Assembly: GCF_030651995.1 (NCBI RefSeq)
Contig: NZ_JAUSBN010000073.1
Location: 80,459 to 144,458, forward strand
Direction: 5' to 3'
Origin: Reyranella sp.
GTDB taxonomy: Bacteria > Pseudomonadota > Alphaproteobacteria > Reyranellales > Reyranellaceae
DNA length: 64,000 nucleotides
The notes under the pieces were generated by a model, which saw nothing but the letters and a program-made list of their open reading frames with translations, was not told where the DNA came from and made no database searches. A program made the position numbers and the translations under genes. Below, piece after piece: positions 41,897 through 53,446 of the stretch (its first letter is position 1; the number at the start of each line of letters is the position of its first letter).

Positions 41897-43420
41897 CTAC
41901 CGCCCGGGCGGCGGGAACGCGGGCGGCGCCGGATTGGCCTGCTTCAGGCCGCCGATCGGCACCGGCGGCGGCAGATCCTCCTGTCGCCATCCGCCGCCCA
42001 GCGCCTTCACGAGGTTGGCGCTGGCGATCAGCCGGTTGAGGCGGATGGTGAGCAGCGCCTGCTCGGCGGAGAGCGCCGCGGCCTGCGTCTGCACCACCGT
42101 CGTGTAGGGAATGGTGCCGACACGGTACTGGTTGAGGGAGAGGCGCTCGGCTTCGCGGGCGGCGGCGACGGCCGCGCGCTGCACCCGCTCCTGCAGCACG
42201 AGGATCCGCTGCTGGGCGAGCGCGTCCTCGACCTGCTGGAAGGCCGTCAGGATGGTCTGACGATACGTCGCGACCGTGGCGTCGTAGCCCGCACGCGCGC
42301 CCTGGACCTGCGCGGCGATGCCGCCGCCGTCGACCATGGTGCCGGCGATCTGCGGACCCACCGACCAGGCGGCCGTGCCGAGCTGCAGCAGCGACCCCAG
42401 GCCACCGCTCAGGAAGCCGATCGTCGCGCCGAGCGAGATCTGCGGATAGAAGGCGCCCTTGGCCACGCCGACCTGCGCATTGGCAGCCGCCATCTGGCGC
42501 TCGGCCGAGGCGATGTCGGGCCGCCGCTCCAACAGGGTCGACGGGACGCCCGAATCGACCGTGGGCACGGTGAGCCGCGTCGTGGCCGGCGCGATGGTCA
42601 CTTCCGACGGCGCCTTGCCGACCAGGAGCGCGATCGCATGCTCGAGCAGCGCGCGGTTGATGCTTTCGTTCACGAGCTGGGCGCGCGTCTGCTCGTACTG
42701 CGTCTGCGCCTGCACGAGGTCGACCCGCGAGACGATGCCGGCGTCGACCTGGTTCTGCGCGATCTGCATCGAGCGCAGGTACGCCGCGACGGTCGCCTCG
42801 TAGAGCCGCTTGCGATCGTCGGAGATGCGCAGCGAGGCATAGTTCGTCACGAGATCGGTCTGCGCCGAGAGGCGCGCGTTGGCGAGATCGGCATCGCTGG
42901 CCTGCGCCGCCGCCGAATCGCTCTCGACCTGGCGGCGGATCGTGCCCCAGAGATCGAGCTCCCAGTTGAGGGTGAAGCCGGTCGAGTACTGGCCCACCGT
43001 GGAATCATATCGCGTCACCGTCGAGGTGATGTTCGAGCCGGTGCCGCGCTGACCGCCCGTGCCGGTCTGCTGGGCCGAGCCGGTACCGGAGATGTTGGGA
43101 TAGAGCGCCGACTGGTCCTGGCGGATCAGCGCGCGTGCCCGTCGATAATTGGCCTCGAATATCTTGAGGTTCTGGTTCGAGACGTCGACCTGGGCCGCGA
43201 GACTGTCGAGCGTGGGGTCGCCGTAGACCCGCCACCACTGCCCGCGGTCCACACCGTCGCTCGGCTGCGCCGGGCGAAAGAGCGACGCCGCGCCCGGCGG
43301 CAACTCCGCCTCCTTGTACTGCGGCGCCACCGGACTGGCCGGCGGCGCGCGCTCGTAGTCCGGCCCGACGAGGCAGCCCGAGACCAGCAGCAGGGGAAGA
43401 AGCGCCGCGCTCCGCCTCAT
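41897..43420 (-). CDS. RND efflux outer-membrane factor (NodT/OprM type)
   Basis: The 507-residue lipoprotein (lipobox VSGC, then LVGPDYERAPP) has two coiled-coil/TolC-type repeats. It provides the outer-membrane channel for the MdtABC pump encoded directly upstream; its ATG overlaps the mdtC stop (ATGA at 43420-43417). Confidence 0.93.
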   Translation of the reverse strand: MRRSAALLPLLLVSGCLVGPDYERAPPASPVAPQYKEAELPPGAASLFRPAQPSDGVDRGQWWRVYGDPTLDSLAAQVDVSNQNLKIFEANYRRARALIRQDQSALYPNISGTGSAQQTGTGGQRGTGSNITSTVTRYDSTVGQYSTGFTLNWELDLWGTIRRQVESDSAAAQASDADLANARLSAQTDLVTNYASLRISDDRKRLYEATVAAYLRSMQIAQNQVDAGIVSRVDLVQAQTQYEQTRAQLVNESINRALLEHAIALLVGKAPSEVTIAPATTRLTVPTVDSGVPSTLLERRPDIASAERQMAAANAQVGVAKGAFYPQISLGATIGFLSGGLGSLLQLGTAAWSVGPQIAGTMVDGGGIAAQVQGARAGYDATVATYRQTILTAFQQVEDALAQQRILVLQERVQRAAVAAAREAERLSLNQYRVGTIPYTTVVQTQAAALSAEQALLTIRLNRLIASANLVKALGGGWRQEDLPPPVPIGGLKQANPAPPAFPPPGR

Positions 43421-46400
43421 GCCGGTACTCCGCCGCTGCCCAAGGCACGTGCCACGCGGCTCGGCTGGTCGCGGTCGCGGCGGCGGAAGCGGTCGAGATA
43501 AAGATAGATCACGGGAGTGGTGTACAGGGTCAGGATCTGACTCACGATGAGGCCGCCGATAATCGAGATGCCGAGGGGGCGGCGCAACTCCGCGCCATCG
43601 CCGTAGCCGATGGCCAGCGGCAGGGCGCCGAGGATCGCCGCCATGGTCGTCATGAGGATGGGCCGGAACCGCAGGATCGCCGCCTGGTGAATCGCGACGG
43701 AGGGCGCGAGGCCCTCGCCGCGTTCGCGCTCCAGCGCCACGTCGATCATCATGATCGCGTTCTTCTTCACGATTCCGATCAGCAGCAGCACGCCGATCAT
43801 GGCGATGATGCTGAATTCGACGCCCGAGAACTGCAGCGCCAGCAACGCGCCGACGCCGGCCGACGGCAGGGTCGACAGGATCGTGATCGGATGGATGTAG
43901 CTCTCGTAGAGAATGCCCAGCACGATATAGACGGCCGCCAGCGCCGCCAGTATCAGCAGGAGCTGGTTGTTGAGCGACTGCTGGAAGGCCCGCGCGGTCC
44001 CCTGGAAGGCCCCGTGCAGGGTCGTGGGTACGCCGATCTCGCGCATCGTGCCGTTCACGTACTGCACGGCGTCGCTCAGCGTCTTTCCGGGGGCCAGGTT
44101 GAAGGAGACGGTGCTGGCGACGAACATGCCCTGGTGGTTCACCGCCAGCGGCGTCGTGCCGTAGTCCCAGCGCGTCACCGAAGACAGCGGTACCAGGGTT
44201 TCGGGCGTCGTGCTCACCGCCGCTCCCGTCGAGGCCGAGCCGCGGCCGCTGACGGCGATCTGGTTGGTGCGCAGGTTGCGGACCGCCTGGGCCGGATCGA
44301 TGGTCTGCGCGCCGGTACCGGCCGCCCCGGTCGACGTGGAACTGGTGGTCGAGGAGGCAATGCTACCCGTCGTCTGCGTGCCGCTCAGGGCACCGCCGGA
44401 CTTGCTGACATAGATGTCCTTCAGGGATTCCGGGCTCGCCCACCACTGCGGCGCCACTTCCATGACCACGTGATACTGATTGAGGGCGTTATAGATCGTC
44501 GAGACCTGGCGCTGGCCGAAGGCGTCGTAGAGCGTCGCGGAGATGTTGCGCGTCGATATGCCGAGGCGGCTCGCCGCGTCGCGGTCGATCGTGAGGTTGA
44601 GCTGCAGCCCGCGCTGTTGCTGGTCGGAATCGACGTCGGTGATCACCGACGTGTCGGCCTGCAGCGCCTGCGTGAGCCGCGGTCCCCAGGTGTAGAGGTC
44701 GGACAGCGAATCGGCCTGCAGGGTGAACTGGTACTGCGCATTGCCCTGCCGTCCGCCGACACGAATGTCCTGCACCGCCTGCAGGAACAGCATGGCGCCG
44801 GGGACCTGGCCGAGCTTTGGCCTGAGCCGCGCGATCACCTGGTCGGCCGTGACGTCACGTTCGCTGAGCGGCTTCAGGGTCGCGAAGAGGAAACCGGAGT
44901 TCGTCTGCCCGCCGCCGGTAAAGCCGGCGACGCTCTCGATCGCCGGATCCGACCGCACGATCTCGACGAACTGGCGGAACTTCCGGCGCATGGCCTGGAA
45001 GGAAATGCTCTGGTCGGCGCGGATACCGCCCATGATGCGGCCCGTGTCCTGCTGCGGAAAGAAGCCCTTGGGAATCGTGACGTAGAGATGGATGTTGAGA
45101 ATCACCGTCGCCAGGAAGACGAACATGGTGAGCAGCGGATGGCGCAGCACCAGCCCGAGGCTGCTTCCATACAGGCGCTGCAGGCCCCCCAGCCCGCGTT
45201 CGCTCAGGCGCGCCAGGAAGCCGGGCTCGCGATCGGCACCCGCCGGCCGCAGCACGTAGGCGCACATCATCGGCGTCGTGGTGAGCGACACGACCATCGA
45301 GATCAGGATCGCGATCGACAGCGTCACCGCGAACTCGCGGAACAGGCGGCCGACGATTCCGCTCATGAGCAGGATCGGGATGAAGACGGCGATCAGCGAG
45401 ACGCTCATCGACACGACGGTGAAGCCGACCTCGCGGGCCCCCTTGAGGGCGGCCTCCATCCGCGACATGCCGGCCTCGAGATGGCGGGTCACGTTCTCCA
45501 GCACGATGATCGCGTCGTCGACCACGAAGCCCGCCGCGATGGTGAGCGCCATCAGCGACAGGTTGTTCAGGCTGTAGCCCAGCAGGTACATGCCGCCCAA
45601 GGTGGCGATCAGCGACACCGGCACGGTCACCGCGGCGACGAAGCCGGCGCGGGCCGAGCGCAGGAAGGCGAAGGTCACCAGCACCACCAGCACCACGCTG
45701 ATCACCAGCGCCTGCTCGACCTCCCTGAGGGCCGCGCGGATCGTGGTCGTACGGTCGCTCACCACCTGCAGCTCGACGTCGTTCGGCATCGAGGCCTGAA
45801 GCTCGGGCAGCAGCGCCTTTATCTCGTCGACCGTCTCGATGATGTTGGCATTGGGCTGCTTGTAGATGATGACCAGCACCGACCGCTTGCCGTTGGCCTG
45901 GCCCTCGTTGCGGATGTTCTCCGTCGAATCGATCACCTCCGCCACGTCCGACAGCCGGACCGGTGCGCCGTTGCGCCAGGCGATGATCAGCGGCCGGTAT
46001 TCGTCGGCGACGGTCGCCTGGTCGTTGGAATAGATCTGGAAGCGCCGGTCGCCCACCTCGATGGCGCCCTTGGGCGAATTGGCGTTGGCGGCAGCGAGCG
46101 CCGCGCGCACGCTTTCCAGGCCGATCCCGTATTTGTTGAGCGCGGTCGGGTTGAGCTCGACCCTCACCGCGGGCAGCGAACTGCCGCCCAGCTGCACCTG
46201 ACCGACCCCGCTCACCTGGCTCAGCTTCTGCTGCAGGATGTTGGAGCCGGCATCGAACAACCGGCCCTGCCCCAGCGTGTCCGAGGTGAGCGCGATCACC
46301 ATGACGGGCGCGTCGGCGGGATTGAGCTTGCGGTACTGCGGATTGCTGCGCAGGTCGGCCGGCATGTCGGCGCGGGCGGCGCTGATGGCTGCCTGGACGT

Positions 46401-46719
46401 CGCGCGCGGCGCCGTCGATATCGCGCGACAGGTCGAACTGGAGCGTGATGCGCGAATTGCCGACCGTACTCGACGAGGTGATCTCGGTGACGCCCGCGAT
46501 CGCGCCCAGCCGCCGTTCGAGCGGGGTCGTCACGCTGGTCGCCACGGTCTCCGGCGAAGCGCCGGGCAGGTTCGCCGTCACCTGGATGGTCGGAAAGTCG
46601 ATCTTGGGCAGCGGCGACACCGGCAGGCCGAAGAAGGCCACCAGCCCGGCGAGCGCCAGGCCGATCGTCAGCAGCGTCGTGGCGACGGGGCGCGCGATGA
46701 AGGGCGCCGACAAGTTCAC
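43417..46719 (-). CDS. mdtC: RND multidrug efflux transporter MdtC
   Basis: The 1100 residues start MNLSAPFIARPVATTLLTIG with the MdtC pattern PVSPLPKIDFPTIQVTANLPGASPETVA and 12 membrane segments. Proton-relay Asp residues are in the TM4 region (FVVDDAIIVLENV). It is about 75 residues longer than E. coli MdtC because of a Ser/Thr/Gly-rich insert at about 775-850 in the second periplasmic domain. It forms a hetero-oligomer with MdtB; genes overlap by 4 nt on both sides. Confidence 0.93.
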   Translation of the reverse strand: MNLSAPFIARPVATTLLTIGLALAGLVAFFGLPVSPLPKIDFPTIQVTANLPGASPETVATSVTTPLERRLGAIAGVTEITSSSTVGNSRITLQFDLSRDIDGAARDVQAAISAARADMPADLRSNPQYRKLNPADAPVMVIALTSDTLGQGRLFDAGSNILQQKLSQVSGVGQVQLGGSSLPAVRVELNPTALNKYGIGLESVRAALAAANANSPKGAIEVGDRRFQIYSNDQATVADEYRPLIIAWRNGAPVRLSDVAEVIDSTENIRNEGQANGKRSVLVIIYKQPNANIIETVDEIKALLPELQASMPNDVELQVVSDRTTTIRAALREVEQALVISVVLVVLVTFAFLRSARAGFVAAVTVPVSLIATLGGMYLLGYSLNNLSLMALTIAAGFVVDDAIIVLENVTRHLEAGMSRMEAALKGAREVGFTVVSMSVSLIAVFIPILLMSGIVGRLFREFAVTLSIAILISMVVSLTTTPMMCAYVLRPAGADREPGFLARLSERGLGGLQRLYGSSLGLVLRHPLLTMFVFLATVILNIHLYVTIPKGFFPQQDTGRIMGGIRADQSISFQAMRRKFRQFVEIVRSDPAIESVAGFTGGGQTNSGFLFATLKPLSERDVTADQVIARLRPKLGQVPGAMLFLQAVQDIRVGGRQGNAQYQFTLQADSLSDLYTWGPRLTQALQADTSVITDVDSDQQQRGLQLNLTIDRDAASRLGISTRNISATLYDAFGQRQVSTIYNALNQYHVVMEVAPQWWASPESLKDIYVSKSGGALSGTQTTGSIASSTTSSTSTGAAGTGAQTIDPAQAVRNLRTNQIAVSGRGSASTGAAVSTTPETLVPLSSVTRWDYGTTPLAVNHQGMFVASTVSFNLAPGKTLSDAVQYVNGTMREIGVPTTLHGAFQGTARAFQQSLNNQLLLILAALAAVYIVLGILYESYIHPITILSTLPSAGVGALLALQFSGVEFSIIAMIGVLLLIGIVKKNAIMMIDVALERERGEGLAPSVAIHQAAILRFRPILMTTMAAILGALPLAIGYGDGAELRRPLGISIIGGLIVSQILTLYTTPVIYLYLDRFRRRDRDQPSRVARALGSGGVPA

Positions 46720-49700
46720 GGGGTGCCCTCTCCCGCCTCGGCGTGCACGGGATGGCGGGGCGTGTCGAGCGGCACGCCACGCAGGCGGCGACCCAGCCGG
46801 TCGAAGGCGAGATAGATCACGGGCGTCGTAAAGAGCGTCAGGAGCTGGCTGACGATCAGGCCGCCGACGATGGTGAGGCCGAGCGGCTGGCGCAGCTCCG
46901 AGCCCGTGCCGGTGCCCAGCATCAGCGGCAGCGCACCGACCAGGGCCGCGACCGTGGTCATCAGGATCGGCCGGAAGCGCAGCAGGCAGGCCTGGTGGAT
47001 CGCCTCCTTCGGCGCCTTGCCCTCGTTGCGCTCAGCATCGAGCGCAAAGTCGATCATCATGATCGCGTTCTTCTTCACGATGCCGATCAGCAGCACGATG
47101 CCGATGATGGCCACGATGCTGAGGTCGGTCCCGGCCAACATCAGGGCGAGCAGGGCACCGATGCCGGCCGACGGCAGGGTCGAGAGGATCGTGATCGGGT
47201 GGATGTAGCTCTCGTAGAGCACGCCCAGCACGATGTAGACGGTGACGATGGCGGCCAGGATCAGGAGGAGCTGGCTGTCGAGCGACTTCTGGAAGGCCAG
47301 CGCCGCGCCCTGGAAGTGGGTCGTGATCGAACGCGGCATGCTGATCTCGCGCTGGGCGGTGACGATGGCGTCGACCGCCTGCCCCAGCGCGAAACCCGGC
47401 GCCAGGTTGAAGGAGATGGTGGTCGCCGGGAACTGGCCGAACCGGTCGAGCCGCAGCGGTGCGGTGCGTTCCTCGAACGTCGCGATGGCCGACAGCGGCA
47501 CCTGCTTGCCGGCCGTCGAGCTCGGCAGATACAGGTCGTTGAGCGAGGCGAGCGAGCGCACCATCTCGGGTTCGACCTCGTAGATGACCCGGTACTGGTT
47601 CGACTGCGTGTAGACGGTCGAGACGATGCGCTGGCCGAACACGTCGTAGAGCACGTTGTCGACCGTGGCGGCCGTGATGCCGAACCGCGCCGCGGCATCA
47701 CGGTCGATCCGGATGAACATCGACAGGCCCTTGTTCTGCAGGTCGCTCGTCACGTCGATGAGTTCCGGCTGCTTTGCCAGCCGGTCCATCAGACGCGGCA
47801 CCCAGACGTCGAATTCGGCGGCATTGGCCGATTCCAGGACGAACTGGTACTGCGTGCGGCTGACCGTCGAATCGATGGTGAGATCCTGGGCCGGCTGCAT
47901 GTAGAGCGAGATGCCCGCGACGCCCGACGTCTCCTGCTGGAGCCGGCGGATCACCTGCGCCGCCGTCAGCGTTCGTTCGCTGCGGGGCTTGAGGTTGATC
48001 AGCATGCGGCCCGAGTTGAGCGTCGGGTTGGTGCCGTCGACGCCGACGAACGACGTCAGGCTCTCGACGTCGGGATCCTCGAGGATCGCCTCGGCGAGGG
48101 CGCGCTGACGCTGGCTCATCGCGGCGAAGGAGACGCTCTGCGGCCCCTCCGTCACGGCCTGGATCAGGCCGGTGTCCTGCACCGGGAAGAAGCCCTTGGG
48201 AATGACGACATAGAGCGCCACCGTCAGCACCACCGTGCCGACCGCGACCAGCAGGGTCAGCGTCTGGTGCCGGAACACGACGATCAGGCAGCGGTCGTAG
48301 AAGCGGATGACGCCGGAGAACCAGCCCGCGCCCATCGTCTCCGACTGGGTGGCGGCCGGGGCTCCTGCGTGCGCAGCGGCGGCACTGTGGGGCCGCCGGC
48401 GCAGGAAGTGGGCGCACAGCATCGGCACGAGAGTCAGCGACACCACGCCGGAAATCAGGATGGTGACGGACAGTGTGACGGCGAATTCGCTGAACAGGCG
48501 GCCGACCACGTCGCTCATGAACAGCAGCGGGATCAGCACCGCGATCAGCGAGACGGTGAGCGACACGACCGTGAAGGCGATCTGCTTCGAGCCCTTGAGC
48601 GCCGCCGTCTTCGGATCGTCGCCGCGCTCGATGTAGCGCGCGATGTTCTCGATCATGACGATGGCGTCGTCGACCACGAAGCCGGTGGCGATGGTGAGCG
48701 CCATGATCGACAGGTTGTTGAGGCTGAAGCCGGCGAGATACATCACCGCCAGCGTGCCGACCAGCGACAGGGGCACCGAGAGGCTCGGGATGACCGTTGC
48801 CCGCGCATCGCCCAGGAAGGCGAAGATCACCGCCACCACCAGGACGACGGCGAAGCCCAGTTCGATCTGCACGTCACGCACGGAGGCGCGGATCGTCACC
48901 GTCCGGTCGGTGAGGACGGTGATGTCGAGAGAATTGGGCAGCGTCTCGCGCAGGGTCGGCAGCAGGGCCTTGATGCGGTCCACGACCTCGATGACGTTGG
49001 CGCCGGGCTGGCGCTGGACGTTCACGATCACGGCCTGGGTGTTGTTCGCCCAGGCGGCGATCCGGGTGTTCTCCTGCCCCTCCTCGACCGTGGCGACGTC
49101 GCGGATGCGCACCGGCGCGCCGTTGCGATAGGCCACGATGATGTCGCGGAACGTCTCGGGATCGGTGATCTGGTCGTTGGCGTTGATGGTCAGCGCGCGC
49201 GCCGGCCCGTCGAAATTGCCCTTGGGCGTGTTGACGTTGGCGTTGGAGATGGTGGTGCGCAGGTCGTCGATGTTGAGGCCGTAGGCGGCGAGCGCGGTCG
49301 GGTTGGCGCGGATGCGCACGCCGGGCTTCTGGCCACCCTCGAGGTTGACCAGGCCGACCCCGGGAACCTGGGAGATCTTCTGCGCCAGCCTCGTGTCGAC
49401 CAGATCGTGAACCCTGGTGAGCGGCTCGGTCTTCGAGGTGACCGCGAGCGTCAGCACCGGCGCGTCCGCCGGATTGAACTTGGCGTAGATCGGCGGCGAC
49501 GGCAGGTCGCCCGGCAGGAGGTTGCCGGCGGCATTGATGGCCGCCTGGACCTGCTGCTCGGCGATGTCGAGTCCGAGCTTGAGGTCGAACTGCAGGGTGA
49601 TCGACGAGGCGCCGGCCGAGCTGGTGGAGGTCATCTGGTTGAGACCCGGCATCTGCCCGAACTGGCGTTCCAGCGGCGCGGTGACGGACGTCGTCATCAC

Positions 49701-49871
49701 CTCCGGGCTCGCGCCGGGATAGATCGTGAGCACCCGGATCGTCGGGTAGTCGACCTGCGGCAGGGCGGAGAGCGGCAGGAAGCGGTACGCGATGATGCCG
49801 ACCAGCATGATCGCGATCATGAACAGCGAGGTCGCGACGGGACGCTCGATGAAGATCCGCGACGGATTCAT
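46716..49871 (-). CDS. mdtB: RND multidrug efflux transporter MdtB
   Basis: The 1051 residues start MNPSRIFIERPVATSLFMIA, with LSALPQVDYPTIRVLTIYPGASPEVM and the TM4 motif FVVDDAIVMIENI. It is the MdtB-type partner of MdtC. The gene begins 12 nt after the mdtA stop and overlaps mdtC by ATGA. Confidence 0.94.
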   Translation of the reverse strand: MNPSRIFIERPVATSLFMIAIMLVGIIAYRFLPLSALPQVDYPTIRVLTIYPGASPEVMTTSVTAPLERQFGQMPGLNQMTSTSSAGASSITLQFDLKLGLDIAEQQVQAAINAAGNLLPGDLPSPPIYAKFNPADAPVLTLAVTSKTEPLTRVHDLVDTRLAQKISQVPGVGLVNLEGGQKPGVRIRANPTALAAYGLNIDDLRTTISNANVNTPKGNFDGPARALTINANDQITDPETFRDIIVAYRNGAPVRIRDVATVEEGQENTRIAAWANNTQAVIVNVQRQPGANVIEVVDRIKALLPTLRETLPNSLDITVLTDRTVTIRASVRDVQIELGFAVVLVVAVIFAFLGDARATVIPSLSVPLSLVGTLAVMYLAGFSLNNLSIMALTIATGFVVDDAIVMIENIARYIERGDDPKTAALKGSKQIAFTVVSLTVSLIAVLIPLLFMSDVVGRLFSEFAVTLSVTILISGVVSLTLVPMLCAHFLRRRPHSAAAAHAGAPAATQSETMGAGWFSGVIRFYDRCLIVVFRHQTLTLLVAVGTVVLTVALYVVIPKGFFPVQDTGLIQAVTEGPQSVSFAAMSQRQRALAEAILEDPDVESLTSFVGVDGTNPTLNSGRMLINLKPRSERTLTAAQVIRRLQQETSGVAGISLYMQPAQDLTIDSTVSRTQYQFVLESANAAEFDVWVPRLMDRLAKQPELIDVTSDLQNKGLSMFIRIDRDAAARFGITAATVDNVLYDVFGQRIVSTVYTQSNQYRVIYEVEPEMVRSLASLNDLYLPSSTAGKQVPLSAIATFEERTAPLRLDRFGQFPATTISFNLAPGFALGQAVDAIVTAQREISMPRSITTHFQGAALAFQKSLDSQLLLILAAIVTVYIVLGVLYESYIHPITILSTLPSAGIGALLALMLAGTDLSIVAIIGIVLLIGIVKKNAIMMIDFALDAERNEGKAPKEAIHQACLLRFRPILMTTVAALVGALPLMLGTGTGSELRQPLGLTIVGGLIVSQLLTLFTTPVIYLAFDRLGRRLRGVPLDTPRHPVHAEAGEGTP

Positions 49872-49883
49872 GTCGCGGGCGCG

Positions 49884-51182
49884 CTATTGATTGGTTTGCG
49901 TGGCCGGGCGGCCAGCGCCGCTTCCGGGAACAGCTCCGGTCCCACCGTTGGCCTGCTGACGCCGGCGCTGGCCCTCGGCCGGGGCCTGGGCGTCCGGCGC
50001 CGCGTTGGCGACCGGCGGTCCCGTCGAGGCGCGCGGCGCCGGCATCGGCTTGCGGATCTTGGCGCCATCGCGCAGGCGGTCGACGCCGTCGATCACGACC
50101 TGGTCGCCGACCTTCAGGCCCTTGAGGATCGCCACCTTCTCGCCGTCGGTCGCGCCGAGTTCGACGACGCGGATCTCGACCGTGTCGTCGGCCTTCGCCA
50201 GATAGACGAAGGTGCCCGGCTGCCCGCGCTGGATGGCGGCGACGGGCACCACGACCGCGTCCTTCACCGTGTCGGCCAGCAGGCGGACGTTCACGAACTG
50301 GTTGGGGAACAGCGATTCGTCGGCATTTTCGAAGATCGCGCGCAGCTTCACGGTACCGGTCGTCAGGTCGATCACATTGTCGGTCGTGTCGAGGCGACCG
50401 ACGGCCAGCTCGTTCTTCTGCGAACGGTCGAGCACGCGCACTTCGAGATTCTCACCCGTCTTCAGCCGTTGCCGCACCAGCGGGAGGGAGTCCTCGGGGA
50501 TCGTGAACAGGACAGAGATCGGCTGCACCTGGATGATCACGCAGATGCTGCTCGCGTCGCCCATGGTGACGTAGTTGCCCTTGTCGACCATGCGCAGGCC
50601 GATCTTGCCGGTGAGCGGCGCCACGATCTTCGTGTAGGTGACGTTGAGCCTGGCGGCGTCGACCTGTGCCTGGTCGATGACCAGCGCGGCCTCGTACTGG
50701 CGCACCAGGGAGACCTGCGTGTCGTATTGCTGCCGCGCGATCGAGTCCTGCTGCACCAGCTTGCGGTAGCGTTCGAGGTCCATCTGAGCGTTCTTGAGCA
50801 GCGCCTCGTCACGCTGCTGCTGGCCGATCGCCTGCTGCAGAGCCACGTCGTAGGGCCGCGGGTCGACCTGGGCCAGCAGGTCGCCCTGCTTCACCATCTG
50901 GCCTTCCTTGAAATGGACCTCGGTGAGCTGACCCGTGATCTGGGTCTTCACGTTGACGGTCTGGAGCGGCGTCACGGTGCCGAGAGCCCGCAGCACGATG
51001 GGAATATCGCCCTTGCTGGCCGTGGCCACTCCCACGGGCACGGCGGCGCCGGCGGCAAACCGACCCGCCTGGCGGGCCGGCGGTGCAGTGCTGGACTGCG
51101 AAATGTACCAGCCCGCGCCAGCCACAATGGCCAGCCCGAAACCGATCCCGAGGAGGGTTCGCAGCCGCTTCATTCGTCCCAT
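49884..51182 (-). CDS. mdtA: RND periplasmic adaptor MdtA
   Basis: The 432 residues have one N-terminal membrane anchor (TLLGIGFGLAIVAGAGWY), lipoyl/beta-barrel parts (VPVGVATASKGDIPIVLRAL), a coiled-coil hairpin and a disordered Pro/Gly/Gln tail. First gene of mdtA-mdtB-mdtC-outer membrane factor. It lies about 150 bp downstream of thiC on the same strand, probably with its own promoter. No BaeSR-type regulator is nearby. Confidence 0.93.
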   Translation of the reverse strand: MGRMKRLRTLLGIGFGLAIVAGAGWYISQSSTAPPARQAGRFAAGAAVPVGVATASKGDIPIVLRALGTVTPLQTVNVKTQITGQLTEVHFKEGQMVKQGDLLAQVDPRPYDVALQQAIGQQQRDEALLKNAQMDLERYRKLVQQDSIARQQYDTQVSLVRQYEAALVIDQAQVDAARLNVTYTKIVAPLTGKIGLRMVDKGNYVTMGDASSICVIIQVQPISVLFTIPEDSLPLVRQRLKTGENLEVRVLDRSQKNELAVGRLDTTDNVIDLTTGTVKLRAIFENADESLFPNQFVNVRLLADTVKDAVVVPVAAIQRGQPGTFVYLAKADDTVEIRVVELGATDGEKVAILKGLKVGDQVVIDGVDRLRDGAKIRKPMPAPRASTGPPVANAAPDAQAPAEGQRRRQQANGGTGAVPGSGAGRPATQTNQ

Positions 51183-51331
51183 ACACTCCAGAAAACACAG
51201 CCCGTTTCACATACGAGCTGACGCGGCGGAGTCTCCCCCACGTAAATGGCAGACGCAAGGCGACAGCCGCCGAACGGAGCGTTCAACGCCCGAGAGGCCG
51301 AAAAGACCCCTCGGACACCGATCAAATGCCC

Positions 51332-53149
<1,818 letters not shown>

Positions 53150-53211
53150 GAGGGATCTCCCGTGGCTGGTTGGCAGACGGAGATCCGGTATTGTGACGTG
53201 CAAAGGAGGTA

Positions 53212-53322
53212 TCCAGTCCCTTCGCCGGCATGACCCGGATCAGGTTCAAAGGGTCACCGCGCCGACGCCAGCTGGACTGGCGACCATCGGTATCTCAGCC
53301 CCTTGACGGGACCCCCCTTGGA
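53212..53322 (-). promoter_or_regulatory. TPP riboswitch (THI element)
   Basis: On the minus strand the conserved blocks AAGGGGGGTCC, GGGGCTGAGA, GACCCTTTGAACCTGATCCG and GGTCATGCCGGCGAAGGGA appear in order, 63 nt before the thiC ATG. An AGGAGGT-like block near 53205-53210 is not the start-proximal ribosome binding site. It represses thiC when thiamine pyrophosphate is bound. Confidence 0.96.
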
Positions 53323-53446
53323 CACGATGACCCTAGAGTGCCGGACCTTCGATCTCAAGCTCGCGTTCGCGAACTGTCGCGGGTGCTCCGCATTTCCGTA
53401 ACCGCTTCCCTCTAAGCCCTGACCAGCAAGCGTGGGGGAATAGCCG

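Noticed and set aside
41761..41900. Possible SAM-II riboswitch upstream of metY
   Set aside because: The region is in the right place, but I could not match the conserved SAM-II pseudoknot blocks. Only a small CGTCCG/CGGACG hairpin is present.
46743..51221. A 1492-codon open frame on the plus strand, and a 1042-codon one at 43687-46815
   Set aside because: They are exact antisense shadows of mdtA/B/C, whose minus-strand products are full-length recognisable proteins. The shadow products are low-complexity Arg/His/Asp/Gln-rich sequence caused by codon bias.
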